Notes: generated by a model from the letters alone, not told the origin. 45,718 nucleotides of DNA from Verrucomicrobiia bacterium (GCA_020847615.1 JADLBR010000085.1:1-45718); one strand, 5' to 3'; positions 9,423 through 18,398 are shown, counted from the first letter of the stretch. A program made the numbers and translations.

Positions 9423-10064
9423 CTACAGCCGGGACTCGTCGCAATACTCCACCAGATGATTCCGGATCTCGCGCGCCGTGCGCCAGGCGTCCTCGCTGAT
9501 GCCGTGCGCCGCATTGCCCAGGGCGCTGCTGAGGGCGCCCACCCCGGACACGAGCGTGGTGCCCGCGCTGCCGATCGCGCCGGGTTCCGCGTTGCTGCCG
9601 CCGGTCGTCCCGAATCTCAGGAAGGGCTCTTTCCTCGAGATCGCCAGATCGTAGACCTCCACCTGGGTCTCCATCTTCGTGGCGCCCAGGCCAAAGCCGA
9701 TGGTCGCCCGAAGCGCGCGGCTGCCCTGATTCACCCGCACGAATCGCCCGGTGACCAGCCAGCCGGCCCCCGGCAGCCGCGCCGGCGCCGCCACCGTGGG
9801 CGCGACCTCGGGCAACCGCTCCACGAGCTTCTCCTGCAGCATCTGGGCTGTGGCCTGCCGGAAGGCGGCCAGCTCCTCGCCCTCCCGGTCCACGTTGAAG
9901 CTCGCCCCCCGGCTGTCGAAAGGCGCGACGTAGATCATCGGGGGCTTGGCCGTCGGCCTGAATCGCCCCGCCTCGGGATCGCGCACGCTCACCGACGCGC
10001 ACCCCGCCAGTCCCAGGGCCAGCGTTAAGATCGCAAGAACAACCGGGGCGGGGCGCGTCCTCAT
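9423..10064 (-). CDS. DUF4410-type lipoprotein
   Basis: A 213-residue protein. The ATG at 10064 is chosen because it directly precedes a lipoprotein signal: MRTRP, a hydrophobic stretch and the lipobox LAGC (Cys near residue 22). The same frame stays open far upstream, but that extension runs under the divergent barrel gene and looks non-coding. The mature part has the layout of DUF4410 proteins: an IYVAPFD strand early, a helix ending in LVERLPE, LVTGRFVRVNQG, then IGFGLGATKMETQVEVYD and a Gly-rich tail (FGTTGGSNAEPGAIGSAGTT). It is predicted to be a membrane-anchored periplasmic lipoprotein; the molecular role of the family is not established. It is divergent from the beta-barrel gene at 10233 with about 170 bases between them, so the two may share a control region. 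Confidence 0.8.
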   Translation of the reverse strand: MRTRPAPVVLAILTLALGLAGCASVSVRDPEAGRFRPTAKPPMIYVAPFDSRGASFNVDREGEELAAFRQATAQMLQEKLVERLPEVAPTVAAPARLPGAGWLVTGRFVRVNQGSRALRATIGFGLGATKMETQVEVYDLAISRKEPFLRFGTTGGSNAEPGAIGSAGTTLVSGVGALSSALGNAAHGISEDAWRTAREIRNHLVEYCDESRL

Positions 10065-10232
10065 CGGCCCCAACGCTAGCAGCCCGCCCGCCTTTGAAAA
10101 GCCCGGCGCACAACCCGGGCATCGGCGCGCTCCGCGGGATGCCGTGGGATTAGGAAATATTATGCACGTTTTCCTTGCGGCTAATGTCGGGCGATGCCAG
10201 GATGCACCGATTTTGAACTTCGGAAGGAACTC

Positions 10233-11195
10233 ATGGCTCTCGGGAATCGAATCTGGTGTGCCCTCGCGCTCCCCGTTGCGCTGGGCCTCTTGGCGCCGGC
10301 GGATTGCGGGGCGCAGCAGAATCCGCTGATCGAGGGCGCGCAGCGCACGCAGCAGCAGGCCCCGGGCGCGCCCTCCGCGCCATCGCGGCTGCCGGGCATC
10401 CTCGAGGAGCCCACGCCCGCCTTCCTGGGGGAGGGCGAGGAGGACTTTGGCACCCAGATGATCATGCGCCCGGTGCCCCGCAAGCCGTGGTTCAAGGCGC
10501 GGCTCGACTGGCAGGGCTTCTACAGCTCCAACATCCTCGCGCAGCACGATGACGAGATCGACGATTTCCAGATGGTCTCCACGGCGGAGTTCTCCATCGC
10601 CCCCCCGTGGAGCGAGAGGCTGCGCCCGCGCGCCGGCTTCCGCCACCAGTTCTTCAATTTCCTGGGCAACGGGGAATTCGATTTCGACGCGCAGACGATC
10701 TTCACCGACCTCGATTGGGAGTTCGCGAAGGGCTGGGAGGCGTCCCTGGGCTACGAGTACACCCGGCTGCTGAGCGCGCCCCTGGACCGGGAGGAGTTCT
10801 TCGACGAGCAGGTCGCGCGCCTGTCGCTATCGCGGGTCTTCGAGATCAACGAGCGCATGTTCCTCGCGCTCGCGTACGAGTGCGCCGCGCGTTTCACGAA
10901 CCCTCAGCCCTTCAGCCGCGACGAGCACTCCCTGACCGCGAGCTACACCCAGTTCCTCACCGATCGCCTCATCTGGCAGGCCTACTACCGCTTCCAGTAC
11001 GAGGACTACTTCGACAACGGGGACCGCAACGACTTCCAGCACATCGCCGGCACCATGCTCGCCTACCACTTCAACAGCTGGTCCAGCGCCGGCGTCCAGA
11101 TGTCCTACCTCGTCAACGATTCCGACCAGGGCGAACTCTCCGATTACGAGATCTGGAATGGCGGCGTCGCGCTCAACGCCACGCTCCGGTTTTGA
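10233..11195 (+). CDS. Outer-membrane beta-barrel protein, family not recognised
   Basis: 320 residues from the ATG at 10233, which has a strong GGAAGGA ribosome site 4 bases upstream; the earlier in-frame ATG at 10194 lacks one. A signal peptide covers about residues 1-28 (hydrophobic core, cleavage near CGAQ). A Gln/Pro-rich linker follows, then alternating aromatic beta-strands (FKARLDWQGFYSSN, YEYTRLL, LIWQAYYRFQYEDYF, VALNATLRF). The last residue is Phe, typical of barrels inserted by the BAM machinery. Each strand reads like a TonB-independent porin or a DUF-type barrel; no substrate can be named. It ends just before a strong hairpin terminator (11214-11258). Export and barrel fold are well supported; function is unknown. 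Confidence 0.8.
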   Translation: MALGNRIWCALALPVALGLLAPADCGAQQNPLIEGAQRTQQQAPGAPSAPSRLPGILEEPTPAFLGEGEEDFGTQMIMRPVPRKPWFKARLDWQGFYSSNILAQHDDEIDDFQMVSTAEFSIAPPWSERLRPRAGFRHQFFNFLGNGEFDFDAQTIFTDLDWEFAKGWEASLGYEYTRLLSAPLDREEFFDEQVARLSLSRVFEINERMFLALAYECAARFTNPQPFSRDEHSLTASYTQFLTDRLIWQAYYRFQYEDYFDNGDRNDFQHIAGTMLAYHFNSWSSAGVQMSYLVNDSDQGELSDYEIWNGGVALNATLRF

Positions 11196-11213
11196 CCCCG
11201 ACCCCCAAAAAAG

Positions 11214-11285
11214 AAGCCGGGCCGCATAAATTGGGAGGGGGTGCGGCCCGGCTTTGATTGGGCGACCACCTTTGCGGGGTCGCCC
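11214..11285. terminator. Two hairpins between convergent genes (bidirectional terminator region)
   Basis: The first hairpin has 13-base arms AAGCCGGGCCGCA (11214-11226) and TGCGGCCCGGCTT (11242-11254). The second is GGGCGACC / GGTCGCCC (11260-11285). They separate the barrel gene (+) from the PEP carboxykinase gene (-) and could end transcription from both sides. A run of T is short on either side, so the intrinsic type is likely but not certain. Confidence 0.75.
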
Positions 11286-11309
11286 GTCTTGGGGGGGTGA
11301 TCTTTCTCT

Positions 11310-13118
11310 CTACAGCCTACAAATTAGTAACTCCTTTTCGAAAATCAACTCTTTTGGCAGGTGATCGTAAAGCTTCAAGAACAAAGCCTCATGCAGCAAG
11401 GTCTCTTGTCTCCATCGCTCCCTATCAATTTCCATGGCTTCTTGCCACTTTTCCTTGGAGAAGTCAAGCCCCGCCCAATCGACGTCCTCGTAGCGGGGGA
11501 CCCAGCCGAGGGGTGATTCGACGGCCATGGCGTGGCCGCGGGCGCGCTCCACGACCCACTTGAGGATGCGCATGTTCTCGCCGAAGCCGGGCCAGATGAA
11601 CTTCCCGTCGGCGTTCTTGCGGAACCAGTTGACGTGGAAGATCCTGGGTGGGCTGTTCAGGCGGCGACCCATCTTGATCCAGTGGCGGAAGTAGTCGCCC
11701 ACGTGGTAGCCGCAGAAGGGGAGCATGGCGAAGGGGTCGCGGCGGACCTCACCGATCTTTCCGGCGGCGGCGGCGGTCATTTCGGAGCCCATCGTGGCTC
11801 CGAGGTAAACCCCGTGGTGCCAGTTGAAGGCCTGGAAGACCAGGGGGACGTCGGTGCTGCGGCGACCGCCGAAGATGAAGGCGCTGATGGGCACGCCCTT
11901 CGGGTCCTCCCAGGCCGGGTCGATGCAGGGGCACTGGGACGCCGGGGCGGTGAACCGGGCGTTCGGATGGGCGGCGGGCTTGCCGCAATCGGGGGTCCAC
12001 TCCTCGCCCAGCCAGCTGGTGAGCTTGGGCGGGGGCTCGGCGGTCATGTCCTGCCACCAGACGTCCCCGTCGGGCGTCAGGGCGCAGTTGGTGAAGATGG
12101 TGTTCTTGGCGATGGACGCCATCGCGTTGGGATTGGATTTCATCGAGGTGCCCGGGGCGACGCCGAAATAGCCGGCCTCCGGGTTGATGGCGTAGAGGCG
12201 CCCATCGGGACCGGGCTTGATCCAGGCGATGTCGTCGCCGACGGTCCACACCTTCCAGCCCTTGTCCTGGAAGGGCTTCGGCGGGATGAGCATGGCGAAG
12301 TTGGTCTTGCCGCAGGCGCTGGGGAAGGCGGCGGCGACGTAGGTCTTCTCGCCGTTGGGGGCCTCGACGCCGAGGATGAGCATGTGCTCGGCCATCCACC
12401 CCTCGTCGCGGGCCATGCAGGAGGCGATGCGGAGCGCGAAGCACTTCTTGCCCAGCAGGGCGTTGCCGCCGTAGCCGGAGCCGAAGGACCAGATCGAGCG
12501 CTCCTCGGGGTAGTGGACGATGTACTTCTGATCCTTGTTGCAGGGCCAGGGCACGTCCTTCTGCCCCTTGGCGAGCGGCGCGCCGACGGAATGGACGCAG
12601 GGCACGAACTCGCCGCCATTCTTGTCGATGAGGTCGAGCACCTTCTGCCCCACGCGCGTCATGATGTGCATGTTGACCACGACGTAGGGGGAATCGGTGA
12701 GCTCCACGCCGATGTGCGCGATGTGCGAGCCGATCGGGCCCATGCTGAAGGGGATGACGTACATCGTCCGGCCCTTCATGCAGCCGGTGAAGAGCTTGTT
12801 GAGGGTGGCCTTCATCTCCTTCGGATCGACCCAGTTGTTGGTCGGCCCGGCGTCGTCCTTGCTGACGCTGCAGATGAAGGTCCGGTCCTCGACGCGCGCG
12901 ACGTCGCCGGGATCCGAGAGGCACAGGTAGCTATTCGGGCGCTTCTGCTCGTTGAGCTTCCGGAAGGTGCCGCCCTTGACCATGATGTCGCACATGTGGT
13001 CGTACTCAGCCTTCGATCCGTCGCACCAGTAGATGGCGTCGGGCTGGGTGAGCTTCGCGATCTCCTCGACCCAGCGGATGAGTTTCTCGCTCTTGGTCTT
13101 TCCGGGCTTGGTCTCCAT
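11310..13118 (-). CDS. pckG: Phosphoenolpyruvate carboxykinase (GTP)
   Basis: 602 residues, the usual length of the GTP-dependent family (EC 4.1.1.32), which converts oxaloacetate plus GTP to PEP, CO2 and GDP in gluconeogenesis; cytoplasmic. The kinase P-loop PSACGKTN is at residues 266-273 with the reactive Cys inside it. Other family landmarks are [34 protein letters not shown] (residues 213-226), the WTVGDDIAW metal region, [14 protein letters not shown] and [13 protein letters not shown]. The ATG at 13118 follows AGGAG at good spacing. The gene is divergent from the xylanase gene, with 167 bases between the start codons that contain a CGAATTATTCG palindrome (13193-13203). It stands alone, which fits a housekeeping central-carbon enzyme. 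Confidence 0.97.
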   Translation of the reverse strand: METKPGKTKSEKLIRWVEEIAKLTQPDAIYWCDGSKAEYDHMCDIMVKGGTFRKLNEQKRPNSYLCLSDPGDVARVEDRTFICSVSKDDAGPTNNWVDPKEMKATLNKLFTGCMKGRTMYVIPFSMGPIGSHIAHIGVELTDSPYVVVNMHIMTRVGQKVLDLIDKNGGEFVPCVHSVGAPLAKGQKDVPWPCNKDQKYIVHYPEERSIWSFGSGYGGNALLGKKCFALRIASCMARDEGWMAEHMLILGVEAPNGEKTYVAAAFPSACGKTNFAMLIPPKPFQDKGWKVWTVGDDIAWIKPGPDGRLYAINPEAGYFGVAPGTSMKSNPNAMASIAKNTIFTNCALTPDGDVWWQDMTAEPPPKLTSWLGEEWTPDCGKPAAHPNARFTAPASQCPCIDPAWEDPKGVPISAFIFGGRRSTDVPLVFQAFNWHHGVYLGATMGSEMTAAAAGKIGEVRRDPFAMLPFCGYHVGDYFRHWIKMGRRLNSPPRIFHVNWFRKNADGKFIWPGFGENMRILKWVVERARGHAMAVESPLGWVPRYEDVDWAGLDFSKEKWQEAMEIDRERWRQETLLHEALFLKLYDHLPKELIFEKELLICRL

Positions 13119-13285
13119 GGGTGCTCCTGGGGTGTTGGGTTGATGTGCTGCGGTGCCGCCATACGAGTAGGGACAGGGCCGAAAGAGTCCAGCGAATTAT
13201 TCGAAAATCTTATGCGCGCACCCCCGGCTTGGCTCATACGATTTGGCATTTGCGGCGGGAGGGAACCCGTCCAGACTGGGCGCCC

Positions 13286-14620
13286 ATGGAAACGACCCCT
13301 GGCCCCCCGGATCACCCCTGCACGCGGCGCGCGTTCATCGCGGCGGCGGGCGCGGCGGCGGCCGCGTGGGCCGCGCCCTGCCCCGCGGCGACGGAGGACC
13401 CGCTCGCCGCGGCCGAGGATCGGATCGCGCGGCACCGAAAGGGATCCGCGTCGCTGCGGCTCGCGGGTCCCGACGGGAGGCCCCTCCCCGTGGGCACCGC
13501 GGTCCGGGTCGAGCAGAGGCGCCACCATTTCCTCTTTGGCTGCAACATATTCAAACTGCACCGCTGCCGGACGCCCGAGGAGGGCGCCCGCTACGCGGAG
13601 CGCTTTGCGGCGCTGCTGAATTTCGCGACCCTGCCGTTCTACTGGTGGATGTACGAGCGCCGCCGCGGCGAGACCATCGAGGCGACCATCGCGGAGAACG
13701 CCGCCTGGTGCCGCGGGCATGGCATCACCACCAAGGGCCACCCCCTCGCCTGGAACTTCGTGGACCCCCCGTGGATGAAGGATATCCCGCAGGAGGATGT
13801 CATGCGCCTCCAGATGGGGCGCGTCAGCCAGTGTGTCTCGCGATTCAAGGGGGAGATCGACATCTGGGACGTGGTCAACGAGGCCACGCACTACGACCGG
13901 GCCGAGCTGCTGCACGATTCGCCGAAGCTCTCCGAGGCGATCCGCCAGGCCGGCGTCGGCGAGTACGTGCGGCGGGCCTTCCGGGCCGCCCGGGAGGCGC
14001 ACCCCGGCGCCATGCTCCTGATCAACGACTATCGCACCGATCCCAAATACCAGACGAGCGTCCTGGACGAGCTGGCCGACGACGGGAAGCGGCCCCTGTA
14101 CGACGCCATCGGCATCCAGTCGCACATGCACGGGGGACCGTGGCCCGCCGCGAAAACGTGGGAGGTCTGCGACCGGTTCGCCAAGTACGGGAAACCGCTG
14201 CACTTCACCGAGACGACCCTCGTCTCGGGGCCCAAGGCGCCGGTGGGCTGGTTCACCACCGCCGAGGGCGAGGCGAGGCAGGCCGAGCAGGTCCGCGATT
14301 TCTACACCCTCCTGTTCTCGCACCCCGCCGTGCGCGCGATCACCTGGTGGGACCTCGCCGATCAGGGCGCATGGCAGCAGGCCCCCGCCGGGCTGATCCG
14401 CGACGACATGTCCCCGAAGCCCGCCTACGACGTTCTGATGGAGCTTATCAAGGGCACGTGGTGGACCCGCGCCGAGGCGAAGGCGGCGCCCGATGGCACC
14501 GCCACCTTCGATGGCTTCTTCGGCGACTACGAGGTCGCCGCCGAGATCGCCGGCCGCCGCCTGACCGCCCGTTTCACCCACGCGAAAGCCGGGGAAAGGC
14601 ACGAGATCCAATTCTCGTAG
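13286..14620 (+). CDS. Tat-exported GH10 endo-1,4-beta-xylanase
   Basis: 444 residues from the ATG at 13286. The N terminus carries a twin-arginine signal (TRRAFIAAAG then an Ala-rich helix), so export in folded form is predicted. After a small beta-rich region (about 50-90) a GH10 TIM barrel follows. KGHPLAWN, the acid/base glutamate in WDVVNEA (Glu199), INDYRTD, IGIQSHMH and the nucleophile glutamate in HFTET (Glu309) are all present, then WWDLADQGAW near the end. These residues hydrolyse beta-1,4-xylan backbones; substrate preference within the family cannot be read off. The stop codon TAG lies inside a fragment of the R1 intergenic repeat (14616-14640), so the present C terminus may have been set by a repeat insertion. 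Sulfatases and propeller proteins further along suggest general polysaccharide use. Confidence 0.93.
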   Translation: METTPGPPDHPCTRRAFIAAAGAAAAAWAAPCPAATEDPLAAAEDRIARHRKGSASLRLAGPDGRPLPVGTAVRVEQRRHHFLFGCNIFKLHRCRTPEEGARYAERFAALLNFATLPFYWWMYERRRGETIEATIAENAAWCRGHGITTKGHPLAWNFVDPPWMKDIPQEDVMRLQMGRVSQCVSRFKGEIDIWDVVNEATHYDRAELLHDSPKLSEAIRQAGVGEYVRRAFRAAREAHPGAMLLINDYRTDPKYQTSVLDELADDGKRPLYDAIGIQSHMHGGPWPAAKTWEVCDRFAKYGKPLHFTETTLVSGPKAPVGWFTTAEGEARQAEQVRDFYTLLFSHPAVRAITWWDLADQGAWQQAPAGLIRDDMSPKPAYDVLMELIKGTWWTRAEAKAAPDGTATFDGFFGDYEVAAEIAGRRLTARFTHAKAGERHEIQFS

Positions 14621-14640
14621 CCGAACGCGCCAGCGTTTGG
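14616..14640 (-). repeat. R1 repeat fragment, copy F (inverted)
   Basis: The plus strand reads CGTAGCCGAACGCGCCAGCG then TTTGG, the inverted right half of R1. It overlaps the xylanase stop codon TAG at 14618-14620. The left half of R1 is not present. Confidence 0.65.
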
Positions 14641-14707
14641 CCCCGGCGCCCCAACTCTCCGGGAGTTCCTCCCGCAGGGGCGCAGGGACGCCGAGGGGGA
14701 GCGCCAC

Positions 14708-14796
14708 GATACCTTATGCGGTATCATAAATACCGCAAATCAGGCTTGCATTGGCGCGGGGGTTCGGTATTTTCTAAACAGTATCCATGATACCGC
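14708..14796 (+). promoter_or_regulatory. Operator-like cluster and promoter upstream of the type I R-M locus
   Basis: Five ATACC/GGTAT half-sites lie in about 90 bases: a GATACC-N6-GGTATC palindrome at 14708-14725, GCGGTATCAT at 14718-14727, ATACCGC at 14730-14736, GGTAT at 14766-14770, and ATGATACCGC at 14787-14796, the exact inverse of 14718-14727. A plausible promoter is TTGCAT (14746-14751), 16 bases, TATTTT (14768-14773). The region is markedly AT-richer than its surroundings. The regulator that binds is unknown; no small HTH gene lies next to it. Confidence 0.5.
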
Positions 14797-14806
14797 TGCT
14801 CATATC

Positions 14807-15433
14807 ATGAAAATGGCTCACCAGAGGGCGACCCGCGTGCATCTCGGGGAGCTGGCCACAGTCCGTGCGGGCTTACCGTTAAGGAAGGCGGTCGCTGCGG
14901 TTGCTGACGGATCGCATTTCCTGCTGCAGATCCGGGATTTTGGTCCAGATCGCAGGACGATCTATGGCGAGGGGATGGTACGCGTCTCTCCCGAATCCAT
15001 CGGCAAGGGAGGGGAACTGCGTGAGGGCGACATCGTTTTTTTGGCCAAGGGAACGCGGAACTTCAGTTGTGTGGTCCGGGCGTTGCCCGGCCCAGCGGTC
15101 GCGGCCCCCCATTTCTTCATCCTGCGGGTTCGAGGCCAAGTCCTGCCCGAGTATCTGGCGTGGTTCCTGAACCAGGATGCGCCGCGGCGACAATTCACGC
15201 GGCTGGCGGGTGCCGGGGCGCGGGTTCCGGTCGTGCGCCGCGAGGTGTTGGAAAACATCGAAGTGCCGCTGCCCGATCTGGCGACCCAGCGGCGGATCGT
15301 GGAATTCGACGCCCTGATGCGCCGGCAGTTGGCGCTATTGAACGAACTCGCGGAAAAGAAACGGACGCTTGCGGCGCTCGCGGGCATGTGGGCCGCGACC
15401 CACGCGAAGGACCAGGAGAACACCCATGAATGA
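14807..15433 (+). CDS. Half-size type I restriction specificity (S) subunit
   Basis: 208 residues with a single target-recognition domain (about 10-160), ending in IEVPLPDLATQRRIVEFDAL and a helical conserved region (about 160-200, QLALLNELAEKKRTLAAL). Full S subunits have two such halves, so this one would need to dimerise or pair with another S protein. In known type I systems the S subunit reads the DNA site for the methylase and the restriction enzyme. It is followed directly by hsdM, overlapping it by 8 bases, so the two are translationally coupled. ATG 14807 and ATG 14813 are both possible starts; neither has a clear ribosome site. A second, full-length S gene lies at 18399 in the same locus. 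Confidence 0.85.
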   Translation: MKMAHQRATRVHLGELATVRAGLPLRKAVAAVADGSHFLLQIRDFGPDRRTIYGEGMVRVSPESIGKGGELREGDIVFLAKGTRNFSCVVRALPGPAVAAPHFFILRVRGQVLPEYLAWFLNQDAPRRQFTRLAGAGARVPVVRREVLENIEVPLPDLATQRRIVEFDALMRRQLALLNELAEKKRTLAALAGMWAATHAKDQENTHE

Positions 15434-16946
15434 CCAGCAGATCAAAACGGAGATTTTCAATGTCGTCTGGAGCGCGTGCGACACGTTCCGGGGCGTGATC
15501 GATCCGGGCCACTACAAGGACTACATCCTGACGATGCTGTTCGTGAAATACCTGAGCGACGTGCGGAAATCGAAGTTCGCCCAGCACGAGAAGGCGTACA
15601 AGGGGGACGCCGTCCGCGTCGAGCGCGCCATGGCGCGCGAGCGCTTCGTGGTGCCGGGGGACTGCACGTTCGACCACCTGTATTCCCATCGCGACGACAA
15701 CGACATCGGCCAGCTCATCAACACCGTGCTGGAGAAGATCGAGGACGCGAACAAGGCGAAGCTGCACAACGTCTTCCGCAATATCGATTTCAACAGCGAG
15801 GCCAACCTCGGCAAGACCCGCCAGCGCAACGGGCGGCTCAAGACCCTGCTGGAGGATTTTGCCGATCCGAAGCTCGATCTCCGGCCCGAGCGCGTGGGGC
15901 ACATGGACATCATCGGCGACGTGTACGAGTACCTCATCGCGCGCTTCGCGGCGCAGGCCGGGAAGAAAGCCGGCGAGTTCTACACCCCGGCCGAGGTCTC
16001 CGAGACCCTGGCGCGGCTCGTCGCCCCGCGCGACGGCGACCGCATCTGCGATCCCACCTGCGGTTCCGGCTCGCTCCTGATCCGCGCCGCCAAGCAGATC
16101 GACTCGAAGAACTTCTCTCTCTTCGGCCAGGAGATGAACGGCAGCACCTGGGCCCTTTGCAAGATGAACATGTTCCTCCACGAGGTGGACGCCGCCCGCA
16201 TCGAGTGGGAAGACACCATCCGCCACCCGCAGTTGGTGGAGAACGATGCGCTGATGAAGTTCGACGTGGTGATCGCCAATCCGCCCTTCAGCCTCGACAA
16301 ATGGGGTCAGGAGATCGCCGCGGGCGACCGATTCGAGCGTTTCTCCCGCGGCATCCCGCCCAAGAGCAAGGGCGACTGGGCCTTCATCAGTCACATGATC
16401 GCCACGGCCATCGAGGGCAAGGGGCGCGTCGGCGTCGTCGTGCCCCACGGGGTCCTCTTCCGCGGCGGGCAGGAGGGTGCGATCCGCAAGGCCGCGATCG
16501 AGGAGAACCTCCTCGCCGGCGTCGTCGGCCTCCCCGCCAACCTGTTCTACGGCGCGGGCATCCCCGCCGCGCTCATGGTCTTCGACAAGGCCCGCAAACC
16601 CCGCGGCAAGGACCCCGTCCTCTTCATCGACGCCTCCCGCGAATTCGAGCAGGGCACCAACCAGAACCGCCTCCGCCAGCAGGACATCGAGAAAATCGTC
16701 GAGACTTTCCGCAAGCGGAAGCCCATCGAGAAGTATTCCCACCTCGCGCCGTTCGACCAGATCGCCGAGAACGACTTCAACCTCAACATCCCCCGCTACG
16801 TCGATACCTTCGAGCCCGAACCCGAGGTCGATCTCAGGGCCGTCCGCCAAGACATCGCCCGCATCCAGAAGGAACTCGCCGAGGTCGAGGCGAAGATGGA
16901 AGGTTATCTGAAGGAACTGGGGATCGCCGAGGGAGGCCCCCGATGA
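15426..16946 (+). CDS. hsdM: Type I restriction-modification DNA methyltransferase subunit HsdM
   Basis: 506 residues, full length. The N-terminal helical HsdM_N domain (about 5-150, KDYILTMLFVKYLSD) leads to an N6-adenine methylase domain: GEFYTPAEV (about 183-191), the S-adenosylmethionine motif DPTCGSG at 209-215 and the catalytic NPPF at 285-288. It transfers a methyl group from SAM to adenine within the site chosen by the S subunit, protecting host DNA; M2S1 is the usual methylase. A C-terminal coiled coil (RAVRQDIARIQKELAEVEAK) is expected to contact S. The ATG at 15426 overlaps the half-S gene and the stop overlaps the next start (ATGA), so half-S, hsdM and rhuM form one operon. Confidence 0.96.
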   Translation: MNDQQIKTEIFNVVWSACDTFRGVIDPGHYKDYILTMLFVKYLSDVRKSKFAQHEKAYKGDAVRVERAMARERFVVPGDCTFDHLYSHRDDNDIGQLINTVLEKIEDANKAKLHNVFRNIDFNSEANLGKTRQRNGRLKTLLEDFADPKLDLRPERVGHMDIIGDVYEYLIARFAAQAGKKAGEFYTPAEVSETLARLVAPRDGDRICDPTCGSGSLLIRAAKQIDSKNFSLFGQEMNGSTWALCKMNMFLHEVDAARIEWEDTIRHPQLVENDALMKFDVVIANPPFSLDKWGQEIAAGDRFERFSRGIPPKSKGDWAFISHMIATAIEGKGRVGVVVPHGVLFRGGQEGAIRKAAIEENLLAGVVGLPANLFYGAGIPAALMVFDKARKPRGKDPVLFIDASREFEQGTNQNRLRQQDIEKIVETFRKRKPIEKYSHLAPFDQIAENDFNLNIPRYVDTFEPEPEVDLRAVRQDIARIQKELAEVEAKMEGYLKELGIAEGGPR

Positions 16947-17965
16947 ACGGCGGCGAACTCATCCTCTACACCTCCGAGGACGGACGCGCCCGCATCCACC
17001 TCCGCGCCGAGGGCGGGACCGTGTGGCTCACCCAGGCGGAAATTGCCCAACTGTTCGACACGACCCCCCAGGCGATCACCCAACACATTCGCGCGATTTA
17101 TCAGGAAGGCGAAATCCCGGAGGAGGCAACTTGTAAGCGTTCGTTACAAGTTCGGGAGGAGGGCCAACGCAAGGTCACGCGGCGGCTCAAGTCGTACAAC
17201 CTGCAGCTGATCCTCGCGATCGGCTACCGGGTCCGGTCGGAGCGCGGCACGCAGTTTCGGCAGTGGGCCACCCGCCACCTGGCCGAGTACCTCGTCAAGG
17301 GCTTCGTCATGAACGACGAGCGGCTCAAGGATCCCGGCGGCTGGGACTACTTCGACGAGTTGCTCGAGCGCATCCGGGCCATCCGCGCGTCGGAGAAGCG
17401 TTTCTACCAGAAGATCCGCGACATCTACACCACCGCGGTGGATTACGATGCCCGCAGCGAGGCCGCGCAACTGTTCTTCAAGAAGGTGCAGAACAAGATG
17501 CTCTGGGCGGTCACCGGGCGCACCGCCGCCGAATTGATCGCCGACCGCGCGAATCCCGGGGCCCCCAACATGGGCCTCACCGCGTGGAAGGGCACCGCCG
17601 TCCGCAAGGCCGATGTCGCCATCGCCAAGAACTACCTCGCCAAGGACGAGATCGCCGAACTCGACCGCATCGTCACCATGTACCTCGACTTCGCCGAGGA
17701 TCAGGCCAGGCGCCGCAGGGGCATGACCATGGCCGACTGGGACCAGCGCCTCGACGCCTTCCTCTCCTTCAACGAGCGCGAGTTGCTCACCCACCCCGGC
17801 ACCGTCAGCGCCGGGGTCGCCGCCCGGCTCGCCGACGAACGCTACGAGCTGTTCGATACCCGCCGCCGCGAGGCCGCACGCCTCCAGGCCGACGCCGAGG
17901 ACATCCGGGCCATCGAGGATATCGAGCGGGCCGCGCGGGAACCGGAACCCCCGAAGAAGCCATGA
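16943..17965 (+). CDS. RhuM family protein encoded inside the type I R-M locus
   Basis: 340 residues, typical for the RhuM family (PF13310, named after a Salmonella pathogenicity-island gene). An N-terminal DNA-binding-like region reads WLTQAEIAQLFDTTPQAITQ (about 30-49), followed by VTRRLKSYNLQLILAIGYRV and FRQWATRHLAEYLVKGF, both hallmark stretches. The C-terminal half is helical, with a Lys/Arg/Glu-rich tail. The biochemical role is not established; members are often found as passengers in type I R-M loci, which is the case here. Its ATG overlaps the hsdM stop by 4 bases, so it is co-translated with the methylase. A role in regulation or in modifying the outcome of restriction is inference. 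Confidence 0.92.
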   Translation: MNGGELILYTSEDGRARIHLRAEGGTVWLTQAEIAQLFDTTPQAITQHIRAIYQEGEIPEEATCKRSLQVREEGQRKVTRRLKSYNLQLILAIGYRVRSERGTQFRQWATRHLAEYLVKGFVMNDERLKDPGGWDYFDELLERIRAIRASEKRFYQKIRDIYTTAVDYDARSEAAQLFFKKVQNKMLWAVTGRTAAELIADRANPGAPNMGLTAWKGTAVRKADVAIAKNYLAKDEIAELDRIVTMYLDFAEDQARRRRGMTMADWDQRLDAFLSFNERELLTHPGTVSAGVAARLADERYELFDTRRREAARLQADAEDIRAIEDIERAAREPEPPKKP

Positions 17966-18014
17966 GCGACGCCCACGGAATGCCGATCCCGGTCGCGGCT
18001 CCGCCGCACGCGAA

Positions 18015-18115
18015 AGCGGTGTCGCCGCTGCGCTCTGCCACCGCACTCCAAAAACTATCGCCCCAGCCCGAATCACGCGAAGCGTCTTGGAGTGCGGCAG
18101 TGCACTGCCGCTTTT
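18015..18115. repeat. R4 repeat pair in inverted orientation
   Basis: CCGCACTCCAA (18041-18051) and TTGGAGTGCGG (18087-18097) can pair over 11 bases with a 35-base loop. The right copy contains the perfect palindrome GCGGCAGTGCACTGCCGC (18094-18111) followed by TTTT. The left copy, on the minus strand, continues as GTGGCAGAGCGCAGCGGCGA and ends in ACACCGCTTTCG. Confidence 0.65.
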
Positions 18116-18169
18116 CCGGGAATCCCGCTCCCGGCGATACCCACTCATACACCTGTTCCCTTCCGCCGG

Positions 18170-18255
18170 TTGACAATCCCCGCATGTCGGGCCTACGCTC
18201 TCCCCAGCACACCCGCCAGGCCTCTGCTCGCATGCCCAATCATGGCGGGTTTTTT
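18170..18255 (+). promoter_or_regulatory. Promoter followed at once by a hairpin-T6 terminator: candidate small RNA or attenuator before hsdS
   Basis: A perfect -35 TTGACA (18170-18175) is followed after 18 bases by TACGCT (18194-18199). A start near 18206 would give a roughly 50-base transcript that ends in CCCGCCA (18212-18218), a 24-base loop, TGGCGGG (18243-18249) and TTTTTT (18250-18255). Readthrough would make a structured leader of about 190 bases before the hsdS start at 18399. Confidence 0.5.
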
Positions 18256-18398
18256 CTGCCCCCGGGGATCAGCTCGCAACCGCGCCCGGGAGGGACGCCG
18301 GCCCCGGCGTCCGCGCCCCACCGGTCGCACGGCACCCGCGCCAACCCGGCCCGCGAGGCCGCGGGCCCTCCCCAACCTCGCCCCACCCACCCCCTCCC

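Larger units (their letters stand above)
17966..18398. other. Gene-free region between rhuM and hsdS with repeats, promoter and hairpins
   Basis: Holds an inverted pair of R4 repeats (18015-18053 and 18087-18115), a TTGACA promoter-like element, a short hairpin terminator (18170-18255) and two further strong GC hairpins near 18291-18311 and 18351-18366. No credible protein is encoded; the frames are Pro/Arg/Ala low-complexity. Confidence 0.7.

Noticed and set aside
10065-10646. N-terminal extension of the DUF4410 gene
   Set aside because: It would place the lipobox in mid-protein and overlap the signal peptide of the divergent barrel gene.
11532-13619. Plus-strand frame of about 695 codons over PEP carboxykinase
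   Set aside because: Shadow of a highly conserved minus-strand enzyme; no domain.
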